64,000 bases of DNA from an uncultured Kocuria sp. (lineage in GTDB: Bacteria > Actinomycetota > Actinomycetes > Actinomycetales > Micrococcaceae): the NCBI RefSeq assembly GCF_947500125.1, contig NZ_CANMRA010000008.1, positions 62,001 to 126,000 on the forward strand, in the 5' to 3' direction. This document shows positions 8,486 to 17,385 of this stretch, in pieces; the first letter of the stretch is position 1, and each line of letters begins with the position of its first letter. A program made the position numbers and the translations under genes. Under the pieces are notes generated by a model, which was given only the letters and a program-made list of their open reading frames with translations, was not told the DNA's origin and searched no databases.

Positions 8486-8706
8486 CGGTCGCGCGGGCCG
8501 TCCGCACTGCGACGTTCTCCACCTGTTACTCCTGCGGTTTTCCGCAGCCCGGCCCGGTGCTTTCGGCGGGGACGAGGCTCAGCGGCCGTCCAGCGGGCCC
8601 ACGCCCGTGGCCGCGGGCGTGCCGACGGCGATCGCCGGCGGGCGCGACGGCGGGTGCGGCCGCGGATCAGCGGGACGCTGCCCCCACGCGCTCCGGGCCC
8701 GGGCGG

Positions 8707-8928
8707 TCAGGCCGCGGTGACTCGCGCGGAACGGCGCAGACGGTGGTCCCGGATCGACACCAGCCGCCGCAGCCCGGTGCCGTCCTCGAGGACCCAGGCG
8801 ATCCCCAGCTGCGGAACCACCTCGCTGACCGTGCCGGTGAAGCGCGGCTGCCGGTGCTCCCAGGCCTCGATCCGGTCACCCGGCCGCACCCGGGCCAGGC
8901 CCAGGATCCATCGGTTGCTCGTGGTCAT
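8707..8928 (-). CDS. Small conserved hypothetical protein
   Basis: 73 residues, start supported by GGAAGGGG just upstream of the ATG. It is rich in Arg and Trp. The core (ARVRPGDRIEAWEHRQPRFTGTVSEVVPQLGIAWVLEDGTG) looks like a small beta-barrel of SH3 or KOW-like proportions, comparable to many short actinobacterial proteins. No family name can be given. It stands alone between the kinase promoter and the urease operon, transcribed in the same direction as both. Confidence 0.6.
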   Translation of the reverse strand: MTTSNRWILGLARVRPGDRIEAWEHRQPRFTGTVSEVVPQLGIAWVLEDGTGLRRLVSIRDHRLRRSARVTAA

Positions 8929-9064
8929 GGGGAGCCCCTTCCGTGCCGTGCGACCAGTACGTCCATCCTCCTCCGGGCATGTGGCCGCGGCGTTTCCGGG
9001 GGATTGAGTTCCCATGTCCTCTCATCGACGCGGGCCCGTGCCCGGGAGCGCGGACCGGGGAGGC

Positions 9065-9964
9065 TCAGTACTTCCGCAGCGCCACGCGCGGCTGGCCCGT
9101 CCACCGCTCGCGCAGCAGCGCCGAGACGTCGAGGAGCAGGTCCGTGAGCTCCGCGGAGCCGGGACCCAGGGCACGGACCACGAGCCCGGGCACCGGCAGC
9201 TCCGAGACCCCGCACCGCAGTCCCGGCACCTGGGACTCCGCCGCGGCGAGCAGGTCGTGGACCTGCTCCACCAGCTCCCGGTCCGCCCGGGGGTCCACGA
9301 CCAGCAGGGAGCCGAGGTGCGTGCGGCCCTCCAGGAAGCCGAGCCCGGCCACGGCGTCCTCCCCGGGGCGCAGGCGGAGGTTGTCGAGGACCACCGTGCG
9401 CCCGCCCATCAGCACCTCGGTGCGCAGCACCACGCCGCGGTAGCGGAAGACGGTCCCGTCCGGGGCCCACCCGGGGGTGACCACCTCGCCCGCCACGAGG
9501 CAGGCCGTGGGGTCCATCGACACGGTCGTGGACTGCACGTAGTCGGCGTCCTCGTAGGCGATCAGCTGGTCCGGCAGGTACTCGAGGACCGCGCCGGGCC
9601 CGAGCTCGAACCGCACGTGCTGCCGGGCCGGAGCGGTCGGGGTGCGGTAGACCTTGGTCGCGGACTGGGTGGTGACCAGGACGGTGCCGCCGGGCTCGAC
9701 CGTGACGTCCAGCTCGTAGCGGTCCCCGCCGAGGTACCCGCCGCCCGGATTGACGACGACGAAGCACGGCTGCCCCGACCCGTCCAGGTGGTGCGGGCGC
9801 AGCACGCGCAGGGCACCGGCGTGGAACTGGTGGACGGCCACGGTCCGCTCCCCGCGGGGTGCCAGGACCAGCTCGAGCCGCCCGGTCGGGGCGGTGACCG
9901 GCCGCGCGGCCGGTCCGGCGGGGGCCACGGCGGGGGGAGCGGCCACGGGAGCGGCAGCGGTCAC
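9065..9964 (-). CDS. ureD: Urease accessory protein UreD
   Basis: 299 residues, GTG start overlapping the ureG stop by 4 bp (GTGA). UreD features are visible: [19 protein letters not shown] followed by [11 protein letters not shown], and a late [16 protein letters not shown] segment. UreD (UreH) binds apo-urease and forms the scaffold on which UreF and UreG assemble to deliver nickel. It is the last gene of the operon ureA-B-C-E-F-G-D, all on the minus strand, the usual order in actinobacteria. The N-terminal 25 residues are an Ala/Pro extension. Confidence 0.92.
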   Translation of the reverse strand: MTAAAPVAAPPAVAPAGPAARPVTAPTGRLELVLAPRGERTVAVHQFHAGALRVLRPHHLDGSGQPCFVVVNPGGGYLGGDRYELDVTVEPGGTVLVTTQSATKVYRTPTAPARQHVRFELGPGAVLEYLPDQLIAYEDADYVQSTTVSMDPTACLVAGEVVTPGWAPDGTVFRYRGVVLRTEVLMGGRTVVLDNLRLRPGEDAVAGLGFLEGRTHLGSLLVVDPRADRELVEQVHDLLAAAESQVPGLRCGVSELPVPGLVVRALGPGSAELTDLLLDVSALLRERWTGQPRVALRKY

Positions 9965-10614
9965 GGGACCATGTCCAGCATCAGCACGTCGTGCCGGATC
10001 CACGCGAGGATCCGCTCGAGGCCCTCGTCGGTCCGGAGGTTGGTGAAGCAGAACGGCCGGTCCTTGCGGAACACGGCGGAGTCCGCGGCCATGACGTCGA
10101 GGTCGGCGCCGACGTGCGGGGCGAGGTCGATCTTGTTGATGACGAACAGGTCGGACTTGATCATGCCCTGCCCGGCCTTGCGCGGGATCTTCTCGCCCTG
10201 GGCCACGTCGATGACGTAGATCGAGAAGTCGACCAGCTCCGGGCTGAACGTGGCGGAGAGGTTGTCCCCGCCGGACTCGACGAACACGATCTGCAGGTCC
10301 GGGTGCTCGGCGCACAGCTTCTCGATCGCGGCCTCGTTCATCGAGGTGTCCTCGCGGATGGCGGTGTGCGGGCAGCCACCGGTCTCGATGCCCACGATCC
10401 GCTCCAGCGGCAGCACGCCGTTGCGGGCCAGGATCCTGGCGTCCTCGATCGTGTAGATGTCGTTGGTGATCGCGGCCATCGAGACCTCGTGGATCAGCGC
10501 CCGGGTGACCCGCTCCACGAGCTGGGTCTTGCCGGCGCCCACGGGCCCGCCCACGCCGATGCGCACGGGGCCGCGGCCGGTCGGCGTGGAGGGGACGGGG
10601 GAGGCGGTGGTCAT
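9961..10614 (-). CDS. ureG: Urease accessory GTPase UreG
   Basis: 217 residues. The P-loop [11 protein letters not shown] is at about 20-30, the metal-binding Cys-Pro-His motif is in [15 protein letters not shown], the switch region reads [10 protein letters not shown], and NKID specifies guanine. UreG hydrolyses GTP to drive nickel insertion into urease. The long His-rich N-terminus seen in some plant UreG proteins is absent. It is separated from ureF by a 71-bp gap, which is low-complexity (runs of ggtctgggcggtc type) with a GGGGAG-like ribosome site near the ATG. It overlaps ureD by 4 bp. Confidence 0.95.
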   Translation of the reverse strand: MTTASPVPSTPTGRGPVRIGVGGPVGAGKTQLVERVTRALIHEVSMAAITNDIYTIEDARILARNGVLPLERIVGIETGGCPHTAIREDTSMNEAAIEKLCAEHPDLQIVFVESGGDNLSATFSPELVDFSIYVIDVAQGEKIPRKAGQGMIKSDLFVINKIDLAPHVGADLDVMAADSAVFRKDRPFCFTNLRTDEGLERILAWIRHDVLMLDMVP

Positions 10615-10685
10615 GGGGAGCTCCTGGGTCGGTGCGGTGGGTCTGGTGGGTCTGGTCGGTCTGGGCGGTCGGTCCGGCGGGCGGG

Positions 10686-11408
10686 TCAGGACATGAACAT
10701 GCGGGCCCGCTGCCAGGCGTGGCGCATCTGGGCGATCTCCAGGCCGGGGCTGGTCGCCCCGGCCTCGTCGTCGGTCATCCGCCCGATCCGCTCGACGCCG
10801 CGGGAGACGTCCTCGTGCAGGGCGCGCAGCACGCGCTGACCCGCGTTCTGGCCGATGGGGATGCCGCGCACGGCGTTCTGGGTCAGGGAGGTCACGGTCG
10901 AGAAGAGGTAGGCGGCGGCGAGCTGCTCCCAGGCCACGCCGAGACCGGCGCCCACGAGCGCGAAGGCCACGGCGGGGTTGCCGCGGCTCGTCCCGGCGCG
11001 CTGGCGCTGCGCGTAGGCCAGCAGCCGGGGCGAGGGGAAGTTCTCGGCGCCGATGCCGGTCATCCGCCGGCCCATCGCGGTCGCGGCGTCCCGCACCTGG
11101 ACGGGCAGCGCCTGGGCGGCCAGCAGGTCGTCGGCGCGCCACACGGCGTCGTCGTCGGCCGCCGTGGCGACCGCGCGCACCGCCCAGCCCTCCGCGGGCA
11201 CCACCTGGTGGTGCAGACAGTGCCGGGCCCACGCCAGGAAGCTCGCCTCGTCGCGGACCGTGCCGTCGTCCACGTAGGTCTCGAGCCCCAGGGAGTGGGC
11301 GAACGCGCCGGTGGGCAGCGCGGAGTCGGCCAGCTGCAGCACGGCCAGCATCCCGGCGAGCGTCCCGGCGGCGCCCGCGGGGGAGTGCTCAGTGGGTGTG
11401 CTCGGCAT
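10686..11408 (-). CDS. ureF: Urease accessory protein UreF
   Basis: 240 residues. The UreF family signature is clear: [20 protein letters not shown] near residues 24-43, a mid-protein [14 protein letters not shown], and the C-terminal [16 protein letters not shown] segment. UreF is an all-helical chaperone that acts with UreD and regulates the UreG GTPase. The start overlaps the end of ureE by 20 bp, implying translational coupling. Confidence 0.93.
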   Translation of the reverse strand: MPSTPTEHSPAGAAGTLAGMLAVLQLADSALPTGAFAHSLGLETYVDDGTVRDEASFLAWARHCLHHQVVPAEGWAVRAVATAADDDAVWRADDLLAAQALPVQVRDAATAMGRRMTGIGAENFPSPRLLAYAQRQRAGTSRGNPAVAFALVGAGLGVAWEQLAAAYLFSTVTSLTQNAVRGIPIGQNAGQRVLRALHEDVSRGVERIGRMTDDEAGATSPGLEIAQMRHAWQRARMFMS

Positions 11409-11877
11409 GGCGGAAGGGGACCTCCATCTGCCGCTCGACGCGCGCGAAGCGCACCCCGGCGTCCCGCAGGAAGGCCTCGGCGGTGTGGTCGTACTGGAGC
11501 ACCATGACCCCGTCGTGACCGGGCAGCTCCGCGACCTCGGCCGCGGGGCCGAGGAACTGGGCGGGCAGGTGCCGGTTGCCCAGGGAGTGTGCCACGAAGC
11601 CCATCTGCTCGATCGTGGCGGGCGCGACGACCAGGACGTCGGTGGGCAGGGTCGAGACGACCACGACGTCGTGGCCCTCCCGGTGCAGGATGTCGCCGTC
11701 CTTGAGCTCCCGCCGCGCGGCCAGGCGGATGCCCACCTCGGTCCCGTGGTCGGTCACGACCCGCTGGACGCGCTTGCGCAGCTCGGGCCCGGAGAGCGCG
11801 ACCCGCTCCAGGTGCAGGCCGGCGCGCTCCTGCTCGGTGAGCTCGGCCAGGTTGCCGAGGACGGATTCGACGATCAC
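11389..11877 (-). CDS. ureE: Urease nickel chaperone UreE
   Basis: 162 residues, GTG start. The N-terminal domain (1-75) is a beta-sandwich with LRKRVQRVVTDHGTEVGIRL. The C-terminal ferredoxin-like metal-binding domain includes GNRHLPAQF, which supplies the conserved nickel-binding His, and the tail ends RHAEHTH. That is a short His-containing tail rather than the long polyhistidine of Klebsiella UreE. The protein dimerises and hands nickel to the UreG complex. Confidence 0.93.
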   Translation of the reverse strand: MIVESVLGNLAELTEQERAGLHLERVALSGPELRKRVQRVVTDHGTEVGIRLAARRELKDGDILHREGHDVVVVSTLPTDVLVVAPATIEQMGFVAHSLGNRHLPAQFLGPAAEVAELPGHDGVMVLQYDHTAEAFLRDAGVRFARVERQMEVPFRHAEHTH

Positions 11878-11938
11878 GGGGCGGGTCCTCTCGGGGTGCT
11901 TCAGGGGCTCTCGGGGTCCTGCGGGACCGGTGGCACGG

Positions 11939-13651
11939 TCAGAACAGGAAGTAGCGCTGGGCCATGGCCAGCTCCTCGGCGGGCTCGCACGTGGCGATCT
12001 CGCCGTCCACGCGGACCTCGTAGGTCTGCGGGTCCACCTCGATCCGCGGCGTCGCGTCGTTGTGCCGCATGTCCTTCTTGGTCAGCCCGCGGATCCCGCC
12101 CACGGGCAACACCCGCTTGCGCAGGCCCAGGCGCTCCCCGACGCCCGCCTCGACGGCGGCGCGGGACATGAAGGTGATGGAGTTGGCGTGCGGGGCGGTG
12201 CCCTTCGCGCCGAACGCGTCCCGCATCAGCTGCGGCTGCGGGGTGGGGATCGAGGCGTTGGGGTCGCCCATGAGCGAGTGCACGATCTGCCCGCCCTTGA
12301 GCACGGCGTGGGGCTTGACCCCGAAGAACACGGGGTCCCACAGCACGAGGTCCGCGAACTTGCCGGGCTCGACCGAGCCCACCACGTCCGAGATCCCGTG
12401 CGCGAGCGCCGGGTTGATCGTGTACTTGGCCACGTAGCGCTTCAGCCGGGCGTTGTCCCCGCGGCCCGTCTCCTCGGGCAGGGGGCCGGTGCGCCGCTTC
12501 ATCTGGTCGGCCAGCTGCCAGGTGCGCAGCACCACCTCGCCCACGCGGCCCATGGCCTGGGAGTCGGAGGAGGTCATGGAGAACACGCCCAGGTCGTGCA
12601 GGACGTCCTCGGCGGCGATCGTCTCGGGCCGGATCCGGGAGTCCGCGAACGCCACGTCCTCCGGGATGTCCGGGTTGAGGTGGTGGCAGACCATGAGCAT
12701 GTCCAGGTGCTCCTCCGCCGTGTTCCGGGTGAAGGGCAGGGTGGGGTTCGTCGAGGAGGGCAGCACGTGGGGCAGGGCCGCGATGCGGATGATGTCCGGG
12801 GCGTGGCCGCCGCCGGCGCCCTCGGTGTGGAACGTGTGGATGACCCGTCCGGCGATCGCGGCCACCGTGTCCTCGAGGAACCCGCACTCGTTGAGGGTGT
12901 CGGTGTGGATGGCCACCTGCACGTCGAACTCGTCGGCCACGGTCAGGGCCGTGTCGATGGCGGCCGTGGTGGCGCCCCAGTCCTCGTGGATCTTGAGCCC
13001 CACGGCGCCGGCGCGGATCTGCTCCGCGAGGGGTTCGCGGGCGGAGGCGTGGCCCTTGCCGAGCAGCCCGAAGTTCATCGGACAGCCGTCGAGGGCGCGG
13101 AACATCCGGGCGAGGTGCCACGCGCCGGGGGTGATCGTGGTGGCGTTGGAGCCCTCGGCGGGACCGGTGCCGCCGCCGAACATCGTGGTGATCCCGGAGG
13201 ACAGGGCCGTGCCGATCTGGTCGGCGCCGATGAAGTGGATGTGGGCGTCGATCCCGCCCGCGGTGAGGATCCGGCCCTCCCCGGCGATCACCTCGGTGGA
13301 GGCGCCGATGAGGATGTCGACGCCGTCCATGACGTCCGGGTTGCCGGCCTTGCCGATCCCGCTGATGTGCCCGTCCCGGATGCCGACGTCCGCCTTGTAG
13401 ATCCCGGAGGCGTCGAGGACCACGGCGTTGGTGACCACGGTGTCCACCACGCCCTCGTCCCGGGTCAGCCGTCCGTTGTGGCCCATGCCGTCCCGGATCA
13501 CCTTGCCCCCGCCGAAGACCACCTCGTCCCCGGGGACCGTGCGGTCGTGCTCCACCTCGAGGAACAGCTCGGTGTCCGCCAGGCGCACCAGGTCACCGGT
13601 GGTGGGACCGTAGAGGCTCGTGTACTGGGCGCGGGACATCTCGTGGCTCAT
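11939..13651 (-). CDS. ureC: Urease alpha subunit UreC
   Basis: 570 residues when read from the internal ATG at 13651, which has a GGGGAAGG ribosome site. All active-site residues are present: nickel ligands H137 and H139 (DAHIHF), the carbamylated K220 (GLKIHEDWG), H249, H275 (HTFHTEG) and D363 (SSDSQAMGR), and the flap His in VCHHLN at about 323. Numbering is three above the Klebsiella enzyme, so this should be an active urease. The reading frame continues upstream without a stop into ureB, so as sequenced the two form one 700-codon frame (see the ureB entry). Confidence 0.95.
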   Translation of the reverse strand: MSHEMSRAQYTSLYGPTTGDLVRLADTELFLEVEHDRTVPGDEVVFGGGKVIRDGMGHNGRLTRDEGVVDTVVTNAVVLDASGIYKADVGIRDGHISGIGKAGNPDVMDGVDILIGASTEVIAGEGRILTAGGIDAHIHFIGADQIGTALSSGITTMFGGGTGPAEGSNATTITPGAWHLARMFRALDGCPMNFGLLGKGHASAREPLAEQIRAGAVGLKIHEDWGATTAAIDTALTVADEFDVQVAIHTDTLNECGFLEDTVAAIAGRVIHTFHTEGAGGGHAPDIIRIAALPHVLPSSTNPTLPFTRNTAEEHLDMLMVCHHLNPDIPEDVAFADSRIRPETIAAEDVLHDLGVFSMTSSDSQAMGRVGEVVLRTWQLADQMKRRTGPLPEETGRGDNARLKRYVAKYTINPALAHGISDVVGSVEPGKFADLVLWDPVFFGVKPHAVLKGGQIVHSLMGDPNASIPTPQPQLMRDAFGAKGTAPHANSITFMSRAAVEAGVGERLGLRKRVLPVGGIRGLTKKDMRHNDATPRIEVDPQTYEVRVDGEIATCEPAEELAMAQRYFLF

Positions 13652-14041
13652 GCCTGCACCTTCCCCGTGACGTCGGTGCCGGGGGGCGTCGGTGCCGGGG
13701 GCGTCGGTGCCACCGGCGCGGGTGCCGGAGGGGGCGTCGAGGGGGCCGTCGACCAGGCGGCGCAGGCCGTGGACCTCGCGGCGCCCCGCCAGGGCCACGA
13801 GCCGGACCCGCTTGCGGTCGCCGGGCTCGAAGCGCACCGCCGTGCCGGCGGGGACGTCCAGCCGGAAGCCCCGGGCCGCCGCCCGGTCGAACTCGAGCCC
13901 GGGGTTGGCCTCGGCGAAGTGGAAGTGCGAGCCCACCTGCACGGGGCGGTCGCCGCGGTTGAACACGTCCACCTCCGTGGTGGGCCGGCCGGCGTTGATC
14001 ACGACGGGCTCGGGCCGCAGGACGTACTCTCCGGGGATCAC
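13652..14041 (-). CDS. ureB: Urease beta subunit UreB, in frame with ureC as sequenced
   Basis: The first 100 residues are a normal Ure[40 protein letters not shown], then RRLVDGPL. The tail is unusual: low-complexity GTDAP repeats run straight into UreC with no stop codon. The DNA here has three copies of CGTCGGTGCC (13671-13680, 13687-13696, 13702-13711) separated by a G6 run (13681-13686) and a G5 run (13697-13701). Removing one G from the G6 run would give a tail ...[15 protein letters not shown] and a TGA overlapping the ureC ATG (ATGA), the arrangement normal for this operon. Hence the fusion may be an indel, real or technical. Confidence 0.85.
13671..13711. repeat. Triple 10-bp repeat with G6/G5 spacers at the ureB-ureC junction
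   Basis: CGTCGGTGCC occurs three times with spacers of six and five G. A one-base difference in these runs decides whether ureB ends in a stop overlapping ureC or is fused to it. Confidence 0.8.
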
Positions 14042-14074
14042 GGGTGCTCCTTCGGTTCCGGGGGGAGGGGCGGG

Positions 14075-14377
14075 TCAGCGGATGGGGTCGTGGACGGTGA
14101 CGAGCTTGGTGCCGTCCGGGAACGTCGCCTCGACCTGGACGGAGCGGACCATCTCCGGCACGCCCGCCATGACGTCCTCGCGGGCCAGGATCGTGGAGCC
14201 CCAGGACATGAGGTCGGCCACGGTCCGGCCGTCCCGGGCGCCCTCCAGCAGCTCGGCGGTGATCAGGGCGACGGCCTCGGGGCGGTTGAGCCGCAGCCCC
14301 CGGTCGCGGCGGCGGCGCGCGAGGTCGCCGGCCACGACGATCAGCAGCTTCTCCTGTTCACGGGGTGTCAGGTGCAC
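14075..14377 (-). CDS. ureA: Urease gamma subunit UreA
   Basis: 100 residues, the family's normal length. The GTG start is preceded by GAGGAGA. The signature [23 protein letters not shown] is at the N-terminus and [18 protein letters not shown] at the C-terminus. UreA, UreB and UreC form the trimer-of-trimers apoenzyme that hydrolyses urea to ammonia and carbamate in the cytoplasm. It is the first gene of the operon. Urea could come from the ureohydrolase encoded 9 kb away. Confidence 0.95.
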   Translation of the reverse strand: MHLTPREQEKLLIVVAGDLARRRRDRGLRLNRPEAVALITAELLEGARDGRTVADLMSWGSTILAREDVMAGVPEMVRSVQVEATFPDGTKLVTVHDPIR

Positions 14378-14416
14378 GGCTCTCCTCGGGGCTGCGGGTG
14401 CTCAGGGACTGTCGTC

Positions 14417-14422
14417 ACCGTA
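14417..14422 (-). promoter_or_regulatory. Candidate -10 (TACGGT) of the urease operon
   Basis: A TACGGT hexamer on the minus strand lies about 40 bp upstream of the ureA GTG, leaving room for the GAGGAGA ribosome site. The -35 is not clear. The 150-bp gap up to the PfkB gene holds no other recognisable element. Confidence 0.35.
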
Positions 14423-14530
14423 GGGGCCCCGTGTTTCGGCGAGGTGCACCGGGTGTTTCGGGCGGGTGCCGGGCGCGGGGGCCGGGGACCGTGATGCCGT
14501 CCTGCTTCCCCCGGGGTGCGGCCCGCCGTC

Positions 14531-15523
14531 TCACGTCCGGGAGGACGGGTCCCCCGGTCGCCGGAGGACCACGGCGGGCAGCTCCGTCTCCAGCCGCTCG
14601 ACGTCGCCGGGGCGGCACAGCTCGGTTCCCCGGCGCAGCACGGTCGCGGTCCCGGCGGCGACGGCGGAGCGGAAAGCGTCCGCCACGGGCCGGCCCTGCG
14701 CGAGCCGCAGGACGAACGCGCCGAGGAAGCTGTCACCGGCCCCGACGGTGCTGCTCACCTTCACCGAGGGCACCGCCAGGCGCCGGACGCCCTCCGCGGA
14801 GGCGAGCACGGCCCCCTCCGCGCCGAGCGTCAGGGCGACGAGTTCCGCCGACCCGTCCGCGACCAGCGCCGAGGCCGCGTCGACCTGCTCCTGCTCGGTC
14901 TCGAGCTCGGCGCCGACGTGGGCGCCCAGCTCCCGCCGGCTCGGCTTGACGAGGAACACGCCCTGGGCGAGGGCCGCGGCGAGCGCCGGACCGGACGCGT
15001 CGACGATGCAGCGCGCCCCCCGGGAGCGTGCCAGCCGGGCCACCCGCGCGTAGAAGTCCTCCGGGACCCCGGGGGCCAGGCTCCCGCTGGCCACCACGTA
15101 CCCACCCGGCGGCAGCGACTCGTCGACGGCGTCCAGGCAGGCCTGCCACTCGTCCTCCCCGAGCTCGGGGCCCTGGAGCACGAAGCGGAACTGCCGGCCG
15201 GTCGCCCGCTCGTCGACGGTGAAGTCCTCGCGGGTGCTCCCCCGGACGGGGACCACCCGGGTGGGCACCCCTTCGGCGTCGATCAGCCGGCGGTAGGCCT
15301 CGCCGACGGGGCCGCCGGCGGTGTGGACGGCGAGCACCCGGCCTCCGAGGCGGTGCACCACCCTGGCCACGTTCACGCCTCCGCCGCCCGGATCGGTGCG
15401 GCTCGGGCCGCACCGCAGCTTGTGACCGCTGAGGACCCGTTCGGTCCAGGTGCTCAGGTCCAGGGCGGGGTTCACGGTGAGCGTGAGGACGGGCGTCGTT
15501 CGCGGAGGCTGGGACCCTTCCAT
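14531..15523 (-). CDS. pfkB: PfkB-family kinase, 6-phosphofructokinase II-like
   Basis: 330 residues from the ATG at 15523. The N-terminal pattern LTLTVNPALDLS..., GHKLRCGPSRTDPGGGGVNVAR and HRLGG matches E. coli PfkB (KLRC...PGGGGxNVAR) better than FruK. The ribokinase-family active site VGAGDSFLGAFVL, with the catalytic Asp, is at about 266-278, and NPALD and KPSRREL are present. Expected reaction: ATP-dependent phosphorylation of fructose 6-phosphate; tagatose 6-phosphate or fructose 1-phosphate kinase activity cannot be excluded. It is a single gene with its own -10 (TACCCT) 6 nt before the ATG. Confidence 0.8.
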   Translation of the reverse strand: MEGSQPPRTTPVLTLTVNPALDLSTWTERVLSGHKLRCGPSRTDPGGGGVNVARVVHRLGGRVLAVHTAGGPVGEAYRRLIDAEGVPTRVVPVRGSTREDFTVDERATGRQFRFVLQGPELGEDEWQACLDAVDESLPPGGYVVASGSLAPGVPEDFYARVARLARSRGARCIVDASGPALAAALAQGVFLVKPSRRELGAHVGAELETEQEQVDAASALVADGSAELVALTLGAEGAVLASAEGVRRLAVPSVKVSSTVGAGDSFLGAFVLRLAQGRPVADAFRSAVAAGTATVLRRGTELCRPGDVERLETELPAVVLRRPGDPSSRT

Positions 15524-15529
15524 GAGCCC

Positions 15530-15535
15530 AGGGTA
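15530..15535 (-). promoter_or_regulatory. -10 hexamer TACCCT, leaderless pfkB
   Basis: Minus-strand TACCCT ends 6 nt before the ATG at 15523. No ribosome site separates them, consistent with a leaderless transcript. It also selects this ATG over upstream in-frame codons. Confidence 0.45.
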
Positions 15536-15677
15536 GGCGCCCGACCGGTCCCTGCCGGGATACGAACGGGACAGGGACGGGATCGTGACCCTGCACGACG
15601 CCGGACCGGAAGATCGAGGCGGTGGTTCCGGCCCTCGTGGCAAAGCTGCCGGAGGACCGGGGCCGTCGCTGAGGCGG

Positions 15678-15707
15678 CTCCCCGGCGGCGGATCTCTCGC
15701 CGGGGAG
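15678..15707 (-). terminator. 10-bp stem hairpin directly after the ThDP enzyme gene
   Basis: CTCCCCGGCG and CGCCGGGGAG form a perfect 10-bp stem with a 10-nt loop, starting right after the stop codon of the ThDP enzyme gene on the minus strand. There is no T-tract, as is common in high-G+C actinobacteria. Confidence 0.65.
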
Positions 15708-17291
15708 TCAGATCTTGAGGTGCACCAGGCTCGGTCCCTGCACGGCGAGCGCCTCGACGACCTTCTCGGCGAGGTCCTCCCGGGTGGCCTCGAGCCCGAC
15801 CGCCCCGAAGGCCTCCGCGAGCGCCGGCCAGTCCGGCTGCCGCAGGTCCACGGCGAGCGGGTCGATGTCCCGGTCGGTCATGTTCTGCCTGATCTCGCCG
15901 TAGCCGCCGTTGTCCACGCACACGATCGGGAGGTCCACGCCGAGCTCCACGGCGGTCATCAGCTCCTGGATCGAGAACATCAGGGCGCCGTCGCCCACGA
16001 GGCACAGCACGGGACGGTGCGGAGCGGCGAGCTTCGCCCCGATCGAGGCGGGCAGACCATAGCCGAGGGTCGCGTAGGTCCCCATGTAGAGCAGGGAGTG
16101 CGGGAGCTGGGCGCGGAAGAACGTGGTGGAGCCCAGATAGGTGACCTGGGAGGAGTCGCCGCCGATGATCGTGTCCTCCGGCACCACGGACATGATCGTC
16201 TCGTTGAGTGCCGCGAGCTCCGGCGCGGTGCGGCGCCCCTCGTCGTCGAGCCGGGCGAAGACCTCGGTGAGGTCGCGCGGGGGACGCGGATCCAGGGGGC
16301 CGATCGCCTCGAGGAGCTGCGGGACCACGGCCGCGGAGTGGCCGGGGAGCTCGATGTCCGGGTCGAGGTTGCACAGCATCTGGTCGCGCATGATGTCCAC
16401 GCGCAGGACCGGGCCCCGGGGCGTGATGTCCCCGCCCCACAGCTCGGCCTCGCCCACCTTCGAGCCGATCACCAGCAGGGCGTCGGCGGAGCGCAGGAAC
16501 TCGTGCGCGGTGGACAGCCGCAGGTCGGCGCCCAGGGAGAGCCGGTGCCGCTCGGGGATCGCGCCCTTGCCGTTGGTCGTGGTGATGACCGGCGCCTCGA
16601 GCAGCTCGGCGAGCTCGAGCAGCCGTCCGCCGGCGGCCAGCGAGCCCCCGCCGGCCAGGATGACGGGGCGCTCGGCGGCGCGCAGCACCTCGGCGGCGCG
16701 GCGCACGTCGTCGACCGGGGCCGGCTGCGGGGCGCCGAGCGGGCGCGGCGCCACCTGGCGGTCGGTGTAGTCGAGCTCCGCCTCCAGCACGTCCAGCGGG
16801 ATCTCGATGTGCACCGGGCGCGGACGGGAGTGGGCGAAGTCCCGGAAGGCGTCGTGGACCATGGTCACGGCCTCGGCCCCGCTGGTCACCCGCCGGCTGC
16901 GGCCGACGATCGCGTCCACGGCGGCGGACGGGTTCTTCGTCTCGTGCAGCGAGCCGATGTCCCGGAAGTCGTGGCCCACCGGGCGGCCCGGGGAGAGCAG
17001 GATCATGGGCCGGGACTCGGCGTAGGCCGTGGCCGCCCCGGACAGCGAGTTGAGCAGGCCCGGCCCGGACGTGGTGATGACGACCCCCGGCAGCCCGGAG
17101 ACCTGGCTCCACCCGTCGGCGCCGTACGCGGCGCCCTGCTCGTGGCGCGTGGTCACGGCACGGATGCCCAGCTCCCGCAGCGGCCGGTAGAACTCGAGCG
17201 AGTGGGTCCCGGGAATGCCGAAGACGGTGTCGACGCCGTAGCCCCGGAGCGTCTCGAGCACGGCACGGGCGGTGGTCCTGCGGGCGGTCAT
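15708..17291 (-). CDS. ThDP-dependent decarboxylase, 2-ketoarginine decarboxylase (AruI)-like
   Basis: 527 residues with the three-domain layout of acetolactate synthase-type enzymes. The Pyr domain has the catalytic Glu at 51 in TRHEQGAAYGADG. The PP domain has the diphosphate motif beginning GDGALMFS at 433 and ending DNGGYG near 460. Generic annotation would be acetolactate synthase large subunit, but GIPGTHSLEFYR and IGSLHETKN resemble 5-guanidino-2-oxopentanoate decarboxylases, and no small subunit is nearby. With an aldehyde dehydrogenase, a ureohydrolase and an aminotransferase in the same locus, decarboxylation of 2-ketoarginine is the favoured role. This is inference. Confidence 0.75.
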   Translation of the reverse strand: MTARRTTARAVLETLRGYGVDTVFGIPGTHSLEFYRPLRELGIRAVTTRHEQGAAYGADGWSQVSGLPGVVITTSGPGLLNSLSGAATAYAESRPMILLSPGRPVGHDFRDIGSLHETKNPSAAVDAIVGRSRRVTSGAEAVTMVHDAFRDFAHSRPRPVHIEIPLDVLEAELDYTDRQVAPRPLGAPQPAPVDDVRRAAEVLRAAERPVILAGGGSLAAGGRLLELAELLEAPVITTTNGKGAIPERHRLSLGADLRLSTAHEFLRSADALLVIGSKVGEAELWGGDITPRGPVLRVDIMRDQMLCNLDPDIELPGHSAAVVPQLLEAIGPLDPRPPRDLTEVFARLDDEGRRTAPELAALNETIMSVVPEDTIIGGDSSQVTYLGSTTFFRAQLPHSLLYMGTYATLGYGLPASIGAKLAAPHRPVLCLVGDGALMFSIQELMTAVELGVDLPIVCVDNGGYGEIRQNMTDRDIDPLAVDLRQPDWPALAEAFGAVGLEATREDLAEKVVEALAVQGPSLVHLKI

Positions 17292-17385
17292 GAGCGGTCC
17301 TCCAAGGGGGCGGGGTGAGCGGGTCGGGTCGAGCGGGGCAGTGCGTGGAGCGGGGCGGGCGGAGCAGGCCGGGCGGTGCGGCGGA

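Noticed and set aside
11576-14494. Plus-strand frame of 972 codons across the urease genes
   Set aside because: Antisense to ureE, ureC, ureB and ureA, all of which have clear motifs on the other strand.
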